A stretch of DNA of 63,230 bases from Paracidobacterium acidisoli (GCF_003428625.2 NZ_QVQT02000009.1:1-63230), one strand, 5' to 3'. Counted from the first letter of the stretch, positions 36,341 to 45,792 are shown. The notes: generated by a model from the letters alone, not told the origin. Numbers and translations: made by a program.

Positions 36341-37639
36341 ATGGAGAAAGATGCCGGCAGTAAGTGGTTCGGGGGTTTGAAGTCGATGCAAGGTGCCTTG
36401 CCATTCGCACTTGCGCTTTTGATGATGGGCGCTCAGGCGCAGGCGCAGCAACAGCCGCAGCAGACAATTCCGGATGCTCCTGCTCCGCAGCAGTCTTCCG
36501 GGCTGGGGGATCTGACAAAGCAGGTAACCCCGGGCAGGGGTACCGCACCCGAGACCCAGCAGCAGACGACGACCGCTCCACCGGTGCAGCTGCCGCCCGA
36601 TAACTTCCAAAAGCAGGCTCCCGAGATGGCCCCGCAGGGGCAGGGAAATACGCTCGTGATCCACGTGCCGGTGAATTACGTGGATGTTCCGGTGACGGTT
36701 CGCGACAAGAAGGGGCAACTGGTGGCGGGATTGCGCTGGCAGCAGTTCCGTATCTATGAAGACGGGCAGCGGCAGAGGATCGTGACGTTCAGCGCCGATG
36801 CTTATCCGCTCTCAGTCGCTTTTGTGATCGACGATACTCTGCCGGCCGACATCATGCAGCGGGTGAACCAGAGCCTTGCGGCTGTAACCGGGGCCTTTAC
36901 GCCCTCCGACAGCATCGCGGTCGTTACGTACAACAGCTCTCCGGAGCTCATCACGGACTTTACCGGCGCGCAGGGCGCACGGCTGCCGGCGGCGCTGGAG
37001 ATGGCCAAAAAGCCGGGCCGCGAGATGGGTGTTCCGATCGTCAGCGGCCCTCTTGCGGAGGGGCCGGTGATCAATGGCCAGCAGGTCGATCCCAATCTCT
37101 CCCCGCAGCGCGGGAATACCGGCGTTCTGTTCGTGCCGCGGGAGGTGCATCCGCTGAATGACGCTATTCTCTATGCCGCGGAGCAGCTTGCCGCACAGCC
37201 GAAGGGCCGCCGGCGTGTGATTTACGTGATCAGCGACGGCAAGAACGTGCGCAGCAAAGCTTCCTACAAGGAAGTCGTTCAGTATCTGCTTACCAACAAC
37301 ATCTCGGTGTTCGGCACCATGGTCGGCGATTCCTCGGTCTGGGGAATCGGCTATCTGGACAAGATGAAGCTGCCGCTGCTGCAGCCCGAGAACCTGCTGC
37401 CGCGTTACGCGATGGCGACAGGCGGATCGGTGGACTCCGAGTTCAGCGAAAACGGCATCCAGGCAAGCTTTGCCCGCCTGGCCGATTCGGTGCGCACGCA
37501 GTACACACTGGGCTACATCAGCCATCAGCCGGTCATCAGCGGCAAATACCACGGAATCGAAGTGCGTATCGAGGGAGTCTCCGGGCTGGATATCAACTCC
37601 AAGGCCGGATATTACCCGACTGCCAACAACCTCCAGTGA
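36341..37639 (+). CDS. Secreted VWFA-domain protein, degenerate MIDAS
   Basis: A 432-residue relative of the divergent VWFA protein. A hydrophobic signal segment (about residues 17-34) is followed by a Gln/Pro-rich linker (35-100) and VNYVDVPVTVRDKKGQLVAG, the same entry strand as its neighbour. The metal-site position reads VIDDTLPAD (162-170) in place of DxSxS, so metal binding is probably impaired. The start is uncertain: ATG 36341 lacks a clear ribosome site and ATG 36386 would still leave a signal peptide. It overlaps the next gene by GTGA. Confidence 0.78.
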   Translation: MEKDAGSKWFGGLKSMQGALPFALALLMMGAQAQAQQQPQQTIPDAPAPQQSSGLGDLTKQVTPGRGTAPETQQQTTTAPPVQLPPDNFQKQAPEMAPQGQGNTLVIHVPVNYVDVPVTVRDKKGQLVAGLRWQQFRIYEDGQRQRIVTFSADAYPLSVAFVIDDTLPADIMQRVNQSLAAVTGAFTPSDSIAVVTYNSSPELITDFTGAQGARLPAALEMAKKPGREMGVPIVSGPLAEGPVINGQQVDPNLSPQRGNTGVLFVPREVHPLNDAILYAAEQLAAQPKGRRRVIYVISDGKNVRSKASYKEVVQYLLTNNISVFGTMVGDSSVWGIGYLDKMKLPLLQPENLLPRYAMATGGSVDSEFSENGIQASFARLADSVRTQYTLGYISHQPVISGKYHGIEVRIEGVSGLDINSKAGYYPTANNLQ

Positions 37640-38493
37640 TCCTGAGCTCGACTGCTGAGGCCGTAACGCTCGGCCTCAGCGCTGCCGCCGTCTGGGGTGC
37701 TTCGGACTTCTCCGGCGGCTTTGTCACGCGGCGCAGCTCTCCTGCCTATATCGTCGCCATTGCGCACGGCGTCAGCCTGCTGTTCATTCTGGCGCTGGTG
37801 CCGCTGCTGCATCCGGCGATGCCCAACCGGCTGACGGTGGTTTCCGCACTGGTGGGCGGAGGCGCGGGCGGCATCGGTCTGCTGCTGCTCTACGAGGCGC
37901 TTTCCGTGGGCTCGATGGGGCTGACTTCCTCGGTGGCGGGAGTGGTGACGGCGATTCTGCCGGTGATCGCATCCTTCTTCCGTGATGGACGGCCGACGCC
38001 TTTGCGCCTGGCGGGCTTCGCCGTGGCGATGACGGCAATCTGGCTGATCTCCTGGAGTCCGGGGAGTAAGAGCCATCCGCGCGGCATCGGACTGGCGGTG
38101 CTGGCGGGGATCGGGTTCGGCGTGCTGCTGATTCTGCTGCGCACGGCCGGTTCGGGCAGCGTGCTGTGGGCGATGGCGTTCTCCCGCTGCGGGGGCGTGG
38201 GGTGCGCTCTGGTGGCCAGTGTGTTCGTGCGGCTGCGTCCGGGAGCGGTGAGGATTCCGTGGCGCGGGATTGTGCCGCTGGCCATACTGGCGGGCGCGCT
38301 CGATACGCTGGGGAATCTGCTCTACACGCTTTCGGCGCTGTACGGGCGGCTGGATGTGGCGGCCGTACTCTCCTCGCTTTACCCGGCGGGGACGATTCTG
38401 CTGGCGGTGTGGCTGCTGCGGGAGCGGGCGACGCGCACGCAGACGGCGGGCATGGCGCTGGCGCTGGCGGCGGTGGTGCTGATCTCGCTGTAA
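37636..38493 (+). CDS. EamA/DMT-family transporter
   Basis: A 285-residue integral membrane protein with about ten hydrophobic helices in two EamA repeats. The N-terminal GASDFSGGFVTRRSS resembles drug/metabolite transporters. The substrate cannot be told. GTG 37636 overlaps the VWFA stop (GTGA), so it is translationally coupled to it. Confidence 0.82.
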   Translation: MILSSTAEAVTLGLSAAAVWGASDFSGGFVTRRSSPAYIVAIAHGVSLLFILALVPLLHPAMPNRLTVVSALVGGGAGGIGLLLLYEALSVGSMGLTSSVAGVVTAILPVIASFFRDGRPTPLRLAGFAVAMTAIWLISWSPGSKSHPRGIGLAVLAGIGFGVLLILLRTAGSGSVLWAMAFSRCGGVGCALVASVFVRLRPGAVRIPWRGIVPLAILAGALDTLGNLLYTLSALYGRLDVAAVLSSLYPAGTILLAVWLLRERATRTQTAGMALALAAVVLISL

Positions 38494-38571
38494 GCGGTCT
38501 TCTTTCTCCTCGTGTACATCACTTCTTCACATTGCCTGGATAGGCTGTGTCCTCCTGAGGGGGAAAGCACG

Positions 38572-38805
38572 ATGGGAACGACTACATCCGATCTTGATGA
38601 ACTGCAGAGCGAATACAGGACAGCGGTTGAGGCGTGGATCGCCGCGATTCGCGAGGAAGAGGCGCTGGCCTCAGTGAACCATACGGTGGCGGAGATCGAT
38701 CTGTGGGAGCAGGCCGATCTGCGTGAGGACGAGGCGCGCAGCCGGGCCAAGGCTGCCAAGAAGGCCTACGAGGATGCGCTGCGCGAGAAGTTCTTCCAGT
38801 TCTGA
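38572..38805 (+). CDS. Small helical protein of unknown function
   Basis: A 77-residue, Glu/Ala-rich protein from MGTTTSDLDELQSEY. GAGGGGG lies 8 nt before ATG 38572, which decides this start over one 60 nt upstream. Composition and heptad-like spacing suggest a helical hairpin or coiled coil; there is no signal peptide. I do not recognise a family. It follows the EamA gene on the same strand. Confidence 0.6.
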   Translation: MGTTTSDLDELQSEYRTAVEAWIAAIREEEALASVNHTVAEIDLWEQADLREDEARSRAKAAKKAYEDALREKFFQF

Positions 38806-38892
38806 CCGGCAGGATCTGCTTCTGACTGACAGGATCTGCCGCCGGGTCCGGCATGCGGGGCTTTGAGAAGATAGGGTCACGGAGTGCGTGCC

Positions 38893-39351
38893 ATGCGTGA
38901 CCTGACGATTCGCGAAGCCTCGGAAGAGGATGTTGCGGCGATTCTCGAACTGTATGCGGCGAGCGGCGTGGAGAGCGCGGCTCCGGGGGCGGAGCGCTTT
39001 ACGCCCGAGGAGGCTCGCAAGCATCTGGCGCTGCTGCGGCGGTATCCGTCGTACCGGGTCTTTGTGGCCGTGCTTGATGGCAGGATCGCCGGTACCTATG
39101 AGCTGCTCATCATGGACAACCTGGCCAAGCGGGGCAGGCGGTCCGGGGTGGTGGAGGACGTGGCCGTCGCTCCCGAGTGCCAGGGGCAGGGCATAGGGCG
39201 GGCGATGATGCTGCATGCGCGCGAGGCGTGCCGCGCGGCCGGCTGCTATAAACTGACGCTCTCAAGCAATCTGCGGCGCGAGGAGGCGCACCGGTTTTAC
39301 GAGTCGGTGGGCTTCGAGCGTCACGGGTACAGCTTCCGGATCGATCTCTGA
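38893..39351 (+). CDS. GNAT-family N-acetyltransferase
   Basis: A 152-residue GNAT enzyme from MRDLTIREASEED. The acetyl-CoA loop reads VAPECQGQGIGRAMM and the end has HRFYESVGFERHGYSF. GGAG 8 nt before ATG 38893 supports that start; GTG 38884 is an alternative. The acceptor substrate is unknown. It is a different subtype from the GNAT at 40073-40606. Confidence 0.85.
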   Translation: MRDLTIREASEEDVAAILELYAASGVESAAPGAERFTPEEARKHLALLRRYPSYRVFVAVLDGRIAGTYELLIMDNLAKRGRRSGVVEDVAVAPECQGQGIGRAMMLHAREACRAAGCYKLTLSSNLRREEAHRFYESVGFERHGYSFRIDL

Positions 39352-39660
39352 TCCGTACCGGAGAGCGGTACGCTCCGGCCGTCTGACGTCTTCAAAAAAA
39401 GTGCGATCTGTTAAATGCCCTGTTTTCAATACGCCGCTGGTGGATTCTCGGCCGTGATGGGTGTATGTGAGTGAAAACAGAGCACCTGCGATACGTCCGT
39501 CTGTGCGGCATCCCGTCCGTCATTGCTGCATACCCGGCTGTCTTTGCCGCATACGTGGCCATGTATTCCTGCAAGCCGCTGAAAATGAGGTATTTCACTG
39601 ACGGCCATCATTGCCGCATTCGCGGCCGTATGCGAAGCGATTTGCGGGAAAAATCACCCT

Positions 39661-39725
39661 CAGGGGCTGAAGCCCCTTGTTTCCGGATTCTTTTCGGCAC
39701 AGCTGAAGCCGTGCCCTGATACAAA
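39661..39725 (+). repeat. Interspersed repeat, GGGCTGAAGCCCC/GCACnGCTGAAGCCGTGC, copy 1
   Basis: Two small palindromes in tandem: GGGGCTGAAGCCCC and, 25 nt on, GCACAGCTGAAGCCGTGC followed by CCTGATACAAA. A second copy with the same layout and tail is at 52510-52572. Two copies 13 kb apart in one window point to a genome-wide REP-like family. Confidence 0.75.
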
Positions 39726-39760
39726 ACATGACTATACGGGCCGAACAGACGGATCGGCCT

Positions 39761-39797
39761 CCCACCTTAGCTGCCAACCACAGGCGGCGAAGGTGGG
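39761..39797. repeat. Stem-loop repeat, CCCACCTTAGC...
   Basis: CCCACCTTAGCTGCC pairs with GGCGGCGAAGGTGGG across an 8-nt loop, a stem of about 14 bp ending next to CACCGGGGG. It is close to copy 1 of the interspersed repeat and is not followed by a T-run, so I read it as a REP-like element. Confidence 0.55.
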
Positions 39798-40072
39798 CAC
39801 CGGGGGTTTATTCTCTCTCTCACTTCAAACGGACCGGCTCTTCTGTTGTTCAGAATCTGCCGTTCTGAATCTGTCGTTCAGATTCCTTGTTTGGGGAGCT
39901 GTTCCAGTCCTTTCCCTCTTTCCCGATGGGATCGTCTGCTTTTATCGTAGCCGGGCCGGGGAAATTTCATGCCAGAAGGTATGTGTTGTAAGCGCTGTAC
40001 TGTCTGTCAGTCAGAGCGCGTCATGACAGGCCGGGGATTGACAGGCAGGGGCAGCCCTGACGGCCCTGACCG

Positions 40073-40606
40073 CTACGAGGCGAGCAGATCGAGGCGCAGA
40101 TAAGCCACTCCGGGCCCGCCGGCGGTTTCGCGCAGGACCGGGTTGCGGGTATACCGCTCGACGGGGACGAATCCAAGGGCGATGTAGAGCGCGCTGGCGG
40201 CCTGCATGGTGGAGGGCATGGTGTCGAGGTACATGGCGGTGTATTCGGCAGAGCGGGCGCGGCGGATGGCCTCTGTGGCGAGGAGACGGCCCAGCCCCTG
40301 GCCCTGAAATGCGGGGCGGACCCAGAGGCGCTTCATCTCGCAGGCCCGTTCGCCGGTAAGGATGGGCTGCAGAGGTTTGAGGGCGACGCATCCGGCTGGC
40401 CGGTCCTCGACAAAGGCGAGCAGGATGAGGCCGTCGGGCTCAGCGTATGGGCCGGGAAGGCCCTCGAGCTCGGCTTCGAGGCTGTCGATGCAGATGTGCT
40501 CGTCGCCGACGGAGCGATTGAGGTAAGCGGCGTATTCGCGCATCAGCGTGCGGCAGAGCGGAAGATCGTCTTCGGGACGCGCCGCACGCACGAGGGCATG
40601 TGCCAT
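40073..40606 (-). CDS. GNAT-family N-acetyltransferase
   Basis: A 177-residue GNAT from MAHALVRAARPEDDLPL. The acetyl-CoA loop is VRPAFQGQGLGRLLA and a late strand reads ALYIALGFVPVERY; KPL and ECKRLWV-like CEMKRLWVRP are typical of small-molecule GNATs. ATG 40606 is preferred to 40717, which would overlap the divergent peptidase start. The substrate is unknown. Confidence 0.83.
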   Translation of the reverse strand: MAHALVRAARPEDDLPLCRTLMREYAAYLNRSVGDEHICIDSLEAELEGLPGPYAEPDGLILLAFVEDRPAGCVALKPLQPILTGERACEMKRLWVRPAFQGQGLGRLLATEAIRRARSAEYTAMYLDTMPSTMQAASALYIALGFVPVERYTRNPVLRETAGGPGVAYLRLDLLAS

Positions 40607-40715
40607 GCGAAGAGGGTAGCAGTACAGGGCGCAGGGCGCAGGTGAGTAAGATGCAGATCGCGAAGGCAAAGAGAAAAGTCGTGTCCGGAATGCGAAACAG
40701 GGTATAACAACCTCC

Positions 40716-42827
40716 ATGAAAACCCTCCGCTCCCGGTGCTTTCACAGGCTGGCAGGGCTGTTTGTATCCGGTCTTGCTCTCACCCTCTTCGGGTCTCCTT
40801 TTACCTTTGCCGCAGCGGGCGCTGCTGCCGCCGCCGGATCGGGTCCGGAAGCGACTCCGAAAGCAGCAGTGGAGAAGACGGTTCAGGTACATGATCCGAG
40901 AATCGGCACGCTGATCCAGGCGCTGGGCGAGGCGCGCGCGGTGCGCGAGACGGCGATTTCGCCGGACGGGCAGCAGATTGTCTGGACGGTGAGTGGGAGG
41001 CAGGGCGGCGAGGAGATCGAGCTGGCGCCGGTGGCGAACCCTTCGGAAAGCCGGAGGATCACGGCGTGCGGCGAGGCTGTGGGCAGCGAGCACGATGCCG
41101 CGTGGTCGCCGGATTCGCAGCATATCGCCTTCTTTTCGACGTGCGAGGCCGGGCAGGGGATGGCGATCTATGTGGCCGAGGCGTCGGGCGGCGCGGCTCC
41201 GCGGCTGCTGGCGAAGCTGAACGGGTATGCGAAGAGCCTGGAGTGGTCGCCGGACGGGAAGCTGCTGAGCCTGCTTTACGTGGAGGGCGCGACGCGGCCC
41301 TCGGGCGCGCTGGCGGCGATGAAGCCGCCCTCCGGAGTGATTGGCGTGGAGGGGCTGGAGGTGCAGCGGATTGCGGTGGTGGATGCGGCGAGCGGGGAGC
41401 TGCGCCAGGTTTCGCCGGCCGGGCTGCACGTGTATGAGTTCGACTGGTCGCCGGATGCGCGGAGGCTGGCATATGTGGCTGCTCCGCCGCCGGGAGAGAA
41501 CAACTGGTGGGTGGCGAAGCTGTATACCCAGGACGTGGACGGGCAGCCGGCGGCGATTCTGGACCCGCCGACGGTGGAGGGATCGCTGCACGGGCTGCAG
41601 ATTGCGGTGCCGCGCTGGTCGCCGGACGGGAAGCAGATCGCTTTCATCGGCGGGCTGATGAGCGATCAGGGGTCGACGGGTGGGGATATTTATGTGATTC
41701 CGGCTGCGGGCGGCGCGCCCAGGGACATTACGCCGGAGACGAAGGTGACGAACGCGTGGATTCGCTGGATCAGCGACAGCGAGCTGGGCGCGTCTCAGGT
41801 CGTAAGCGGTGCGATGGTCTACCGAACGGTTCGGGCGGACGGCTCCCAGGGCGATACGCTGAGCCCGGCGCTGCTGCGGGTTCCGGCTTCGGCGGGGGAC
41901 GGACGGCTGGAGCTGAGCCTTTCCTTCGCCTCAAATGGTTATGTCGCTTTTACCTCCAGCTCGTTTGCGTCCGCTCCGGAGGTGTATGTGGCGAAGCCGG
42001 GGGAAGAGCCGCGTGCGGTGACCCACTACAACGACGGGCTGAAGCCGTCGTGGGGCCGGGCGGAGTCGATGGAGTGGACCAATGAGGGCTTCCATGTGCA
42101 GGGCTGGCTGCTGCTGCCGGCGAACTACGATCCGGCGAAGACGTATCCGATGATCGTGATGGTGCACGGGGGGCCGTCTTCGGCGGTTCTGCCGCGGTGG
42201 CCGGGCGCGGGGTATGGCGGCGTGCCGTTTTCCGCGCTGGGGTATTTTGTGCTGATGCCGAATCCGCGAGGCAGCTACGGAGAGGGCGAAAAGTTTACCC
42301 AGGCCAACCGGAAGGACTTCGGCTACGGCGATCTGCGCGACATTCTGGCCGGGGTGGATGCGGTCGAGAAGAGGTATCCGGTGGACGATAAGCGGATCGG
42401 GCTGACGGGATGGAGCTACGGCGGCTTTATGACCATGTTTGCGGTGACGCAGACGCGCCGCTTCCACGCCGCTGTCGCGGGGGCGGGGATTTCGAACTGG
42501 CAGAGCTATTACGGGGAGAACTCGATCGACCAGTGGATGATTCCGTTCTTCGGAGCGTCGGTGTATGACGATCCGGCGGTGTATGCGAAGAGCTCGGCGA
42601 TCGACTTTATCAAAAACGTGAAGACGCCGACGCTGGAGGTGGTGGGCGACCGAGACGGGGAGTGTCCGGCGCCGCAGTCGTTCGAGTTCTGGCACGCTCT
42701 GCATGATCTGGGCGATACGACGGAGCTGGTGGTGTATCCCAACGAAGGGCATGGATTCGTGAATCCCGATCACCGGAGGGATGTGCTGGAGCGGGCGCTG
42801 GCGTGGTTCGAGGAGTACATGCCGTAA
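40716..42827 (+). CDS. S9 prolyl oligopeptidase-family serine peptidase, secreted
   Basis: A 703-residue peptidase with a signal peptide (about residues 1-34). The N-terminal half is a TolB-like propeller with repeated WSPDxxxIAF motifs (five or so between about 95 and 310). The C-terminal alpha/beta hydrolase carries the nucleophile GWSYGGFM (Ser near 567), the aspartate in VVGDRDGECP and the histidine in NEGHGF. This is the acylaminoacyl/dipeptidyl-peptidase type, cutting short peptides in the periplasm. TATAAC 15 nt before the start could be a -10 box. Confidence 0.9.
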   Translation: MKTLRSRCFHRLAGLFVSGLALTLFGSPFTFAAAGAAAAAGSGPEATPKAAVEKTVQVHDPRIGTLIQALGEARAVRETAISPDGQQIVWTVSGRQGGEEIELAPVANPSESRRITACGEAVGSEHDAAWSPDSQHIAFFSTCEAGQGMAIYVAEASGGAAPRLLAKLNGYAKSLEWSPDGKLLSLLYVEGATRPSGALAAMKPPSGVIGVEGLEVQRIAVVDAASGELRQVSPAGLHVYEFDWSPDARRLAYVAAPPPGENNWWVAKLYTQDVDGQPAAILDPPTVEGSLHGLQIAVPRWSPDGKQIAFIGGLMSDQGSTGGDIYVIPAAGGAPRDITPETKVTNAWIRWISDSELGASQVVSGAMVYRTVRADGSQGDTLSPALLRVPASAGDGRLELSLSFASNGYVAFTSSSFASAPEVYVAKPGEEPRAVTHYNDGLKPSWGRAESMEWTNEGFHVQGWLLLPANYDPAKTYPMIVMVHGGPSSAVLPRWPGAGYGGVPFSALGYFVLMPNPRGSYGEGEKFTQANRKDFGYGDLRDILAGVDAVEKRYPVDDKRIGLTGWSYGGFMTMFAVTQTRRFHAAVAGAGISNWQSYYGENSIDQWMIPFFGASVYDDPAVYAKSSAIDFIKNVKTPTLEVVGDRDGECPAPQSFEFWHALHDLGDTTELVVYPNEGHGFVNPDHRRDVLERALAWFEEYMP

Positions 42828-42880
42828 ACAGGGTGCAGGGTGCAGGGTGCAGGGCACAGGGCACAGGGCGCAGGGCGCCG
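42828..42880 (+). repeat. Short tandem repeat of CAGGGTG/CAGGGCA units
   Basis: About seven 7-bp units (CAGGGTG, CAGGGCA, CAGGGCG) run from the S9 stop to near 42880. Related CAGGGCG units occur at 40623-40640, and complement-like CCCTGnnnCCTGT stretches at 43288-43330. It is a simple slipped-strand repeat flanking the four-helix gene. Confidence 0.7.
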
Positions 42881-42908
42881 ACTGAAGTCCAGGATAAGAT
42901 GGCCGGCT

Positions 42909-43262
42909 ATGGGCGATTCTTCTTTTCGCGATTTGAAGGTATGGCAGCGCGCGATTGAACTCAGCGTTGCCATCTACAGGATGACGGGCGCCTTTCCGCG
43001 TGAAGAAATGTATGGTTTGACGGCGCAGTTGCGACGCGCAGATGTGTCGATTGCCAGCAATATTGCGGAAGGATATGGGCGAATGTCGGCGAAAGAGTAC
43101 ACATATTTTCTCGGAATCGCCCGCGGATCGACACTGGAGGTACAGACTCACCTTGTGATTGCGAAGGAACTCGGCTTTGCGGATGAGGCGAATCTCCAGA
43201 GAACAGAAGGTCTGGCGCACGAGGTTGGCAAAATGCTGTGGGCCATGCTGAACAAGCTCTGA
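42909..43262 (+). CDS. Four-helix-bundle protein (23S rRNA intervening-sequence type)
   Basis: A 117-residue protein from MGDSSFRDLKVWQRAIEL, matching the S23/IVP four-helix family first found in intervening sequences of 23S rRNA genes. The motifs FREEMYGLTAQLRRA-like FPREEMYGLTAQLRRA, SIASNIAEGYGR and FLGIARGSTLEVQTHL are plain. Function is unknown. Here it is not in an rRNA gene but between short tandem repeats, as expected of a dispersing element. Confidence 0.88.
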   Translation: MGDSSFRDLKVWQRAIELSVAIYRMTGAFPREEMYGLTAQLRRADVSIASNIAEGYGRMSAKEYTYFLGIARGSTLEVQTHLVIAKELGFADEANLQRTEGLAHEVGKMLWAMLNKL

Positions 43263-43401
43263 TCGGACGATGCGTTGCGGGGCCGGCGCCTGTGCCCTGC
43301 GACCTGTGACCTTCGGCCTGTTCCCTGTTATCCTGAAGGGCAATCACGATTTTCGGGTGTAAGGACCGTCCGGGCGGGTGAAGCGCGGACGGGGAGGTTG
43401 C

Positions 43402-45792
43402 ATGCAGCGGTTTTTTGCCCTTGTAGTGTTATTTGCGTTTTCCATTCCGGTCGGCATGTCCATCGCGGGATGCGGCCACAATCAGAACAACTACTGCACC
43501 AAGAATGGACACGCTTACGGCGTGACGACCAGTCAGGTGGTTTACGTGTCGCTGCAGCCGCAGGCCACGGGCATCTCCCTGACATGGGGACAGACTCAGC
43601 AGCTGGGGACTCCGTCCGCCTTTAACTGCAACGGCGACACCGAGAGCGTGAGCAGCTACACATACGGCACCAGCAATAAGTTTCTTGCCGATGTCTCGCC
43701 CACGGGTCTGGTATGCGGCGGTACGTGGAACCGGAACAGTCCGGGCGGAATTGCCGATTACACGATCTGCACGCCACCCTCCGGGGCCTCGGTCACGAGC
43801 TTTTCCACGACGGGCTGCACGGCGAGCACGTGCGGGGTGTCGCAGCTGACGGCGACGGGCGCGGCGGTGACCAGTAATCCGGTGAATGTCTACGTGCACC
43901 CCCCTGTCACCGCGATTACCCTGAATTCGAATATCGAGCCGAGCGGCTGCGTTTCGCAGGGGACGACGCTGCCGTCGTCGCTGCTGAGCTCGACCCAGGT
44001 CTTCGGGCCGGATGGGGCGGCGCTTCCGATCAGCGATGTGGGAACGATCCAGTACACCGCGGTGAATGCCAGCGTGGTGAACATCAACAACACGGAGAAT
44101 CCCACCAATACGAATCCGGTGACGGGGACGACGACGCTGACGAACCCGAACGGCATTGCGACGGCCAACCTGCCGGGATCGACGGTGATCAACGCGACAG
44201 CATCGGCGACGGCAACCTCTTCGGCGGCCGGCTACTTCTACACCTGCCCGCCGGCGAGCATCGTGAACAGGATCAACAACTCGACCACGGCGACGGTGAC
44301 GACGAGCTCTCCGCAGACGATTACGTCGACGGTGAAGGATACGAACGGGGTCTCGATCAACGGAATTGCGCTCGATTACGAGTCGACGGAGCCGCAGAAC
44401 CTGACCGTGAGCAGCGCGGGCGTGATTTCGACGACCTTTCCGAGCCAGGCGACGATTACGGCCATCTGCCAGCCCGGGACGTGTAATCCGGCGCCGATCG
44501 AGAAGCTGGGCGTTTACGGGAACGGCACGCCGATCACGGCGAACAACCTGAAGGTGACTTCGGGCGGACGCAGCAGCAACCTGCTGTGGATGTCCTCGTC
44601 GCAGTCGCAGTACTTCAGCGAGGTGGATCTGACGACGGGGGCGATCGGCGCTCCGATCAAGCTGCCGTATATGCCGAACTCGATGGTGGTGGACGGCACG
44701 GGCAGCTCGATCTACTTCGGAAGCTGGCGGGAGCTGATGGTCTACAACACCAGCAACAACAGCCTGGCCAAGGAGAATCCGGCGGTTCCTGGCGTGGTGC
44801 TGGCGGCGGCGCCGGATAACTCGTCGTTGATCATCAACGATCAGATTCGCCATGCGATTTACTTTTACTCGACCTCGGCGGGCACGTACGTGAGCACGAA
44901 CGGGGTGGCGACGCGCGCGATGTACTCGCCGGATGGCAAGAATGTGTATGTGGTAGGGCCGGACGCGCTCTACGTGCACAACCTCACCACGGGCTGGAGC
45001 ACGTACAACATTTCCAGCCAGCCGAGCTACAGCTGCACGCTGAACAACAATACAACGGGCTCAACGGGGTACGATCCGTTCTGCGGTCCGGATCTGACGC
45101 TTACGGTGCCGAGCGTGGCGGCGTTCCTTTCGGGCAATACGACGGACGCGTACGGATTCTGCCCGGATACCTCGGTCGATCCGGTGGTTTATTACCCGAA
45201 GTCGGGCAGCGCGGGCGCGGTCACGAACCGCGTGACGGCGACGGCGGACGGCAACCACATTCTGGGCGCGACGACGACGGACCTGTCCGATATCTGGCTG
45301 ACTTCGGCCAGCGGCGCGAACGGCAGCACGGGTGTTCCGACGGGCGGATGTCCGCTGACGAACAACAACACGGTTTCGCTGCCGCTGACGATCGACAACG
45401 AGGTGGCTCCGGCGGTTCCGCTGACCGGGTTGACTCCGTCGGAGATTACAGCGGTGGTCGCGTCGCCGGATTCGTCGGTGGCGTTCGTCACGTATCGAGC
45501 GGCGTCGGCCAGCGGCCTGCTGCCGGCGTATACCTTCTCGGACTCGGCAGGCGCGGCGGGAACGCTGGCCAACGTGCAGCTTTCCGGCAGCGCGGGGGCG
45601 CCGATCTCGGGCATCTTCAGCCCGGACGGCACGATCTTCTTTGTCGGAACCGGCGGAGACAGTTTGGTGCACGAGGTGAGCCCGTCGAGCCTGACCGATA
45701 CGGGGACGACGATCAACCCGAAGCTCACGGACACGAACGGCAATCCCGTGGCTCCGGAGTTTCTGGCGGTCAAGTCGCGGTCGACGACCTAA
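43402..45792 (+). CDS. Large lipoprotein with Ig-like and beta-propeller domains
   Basis: A 796-residue exported protein. The signal ends in IAGCG, a lipobox with Cys near residue 23, so it is probably lipid-anchored. GGGGAGG before ATG 43402 decides the start. The first half has Ig-like repeats (VSLQPQATGISLTWGQTQQL, and VTAITLNSNIEPSG); the second half (about 390-790) has YncE-like propeller strands such as PNSMVVDGTGSSIYFGS and AMYSPDGKNVYVVG. Thr, Ser and Asn are abundant. A surface or periplasmic binding role is likely; no enzyme motif is visible. Confidence 0.78.
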   Translation: MQRFFALVVLFAFSIPVGMSIAGCGHNQNNYCTKNGHAYGVTTSQVVYVSLQPQATGISLTWGQTQQLGTPSAFNCNGDTESVSSYTYGTSNKFLADVSPTGLVCGGTWNRNSPGGIADYTICTPPSGASVTSFSTTGCTASTCGVSQLTATGAAVTSNPVNVYVHPPVTAITLNSNIEPSGCVSQGTTLPSSLLSSTQVFGPDGAALPISDVGTIQYTAVNASVVNINNTENPTNTNPVTGTTTLTNPNGIATANLPGSTVINATASATATSSAAGYFYTCPPASIVNRINNSTTATVTTSSPQTITSTVKDTNGVSINGIALDYESTEPQNLTVSSAGVISTTFPSQATITAICQPGTCNPAPIEKLGVYGNGTPITANNLKVTSGGRSSNLLWMSSSQSQYFSEVDLTTGAIGAPIKLPYMPNSMVVDGTGSSIYFGSWRELMVYNTSNNSLAKENPAVPGVVLAAAPDNSSLIINDQIRHAIYFYSTSAGTYVSTNGVATRAMYSPDGKNVYVVGPDALYVHNLTTGWSTYNISSQPSYSCTLNNNTTGSTGYDPFCGPDLTLTVPSVAAFLSGNTTDAYGFCPDTSVDPVVYYPKSGSAGAVTNRVTATADGNHILGATTTDLSDIWLTSASGANGSTGVPTGGCPLTNNNTVSLPLTIDNEVAPAVPLTGLTPSEITAVVASPDSSVAFVTYRAASASGLLPAYTFSDSAGAAGTLANVQLSGSAGAPISGIFSPDGTIFFVGTGGDSLVHEVSPSSLTDTGTTINPKLTDTNGNPVAPEFLAVKSRSTT

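Larger units (their letters stand above)
39352..40072. other. 721-bp gene-free region with repeat elements
   Basis: No ORF here has a ribosome site or recognisable product. The region holds the interspersed repeat at 39661-39725 and a stem at 39761-39797, with several GCCGCAT/CGGCCAT-type short motifs near 39510-39635. It looks like an accumulation site for repeats between two gene groups. Confidence 0.6.

Noticed and set aside
42041-42058. GGGCTGAAGCC motif inside the S9 peptidase gene, like the interspersed repeat
   Set aside because: It encodes the conserved DGLKPSWG of the peptidase family and lacks the second palindrome and the tail, so it is coincidence.
42828-42880. A CRISPR array or minisatellite with function
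   Set aside because: Units are 7 bp, degenerate and without spacers, and no cas genes are present; a simple tandem repeat is enough.
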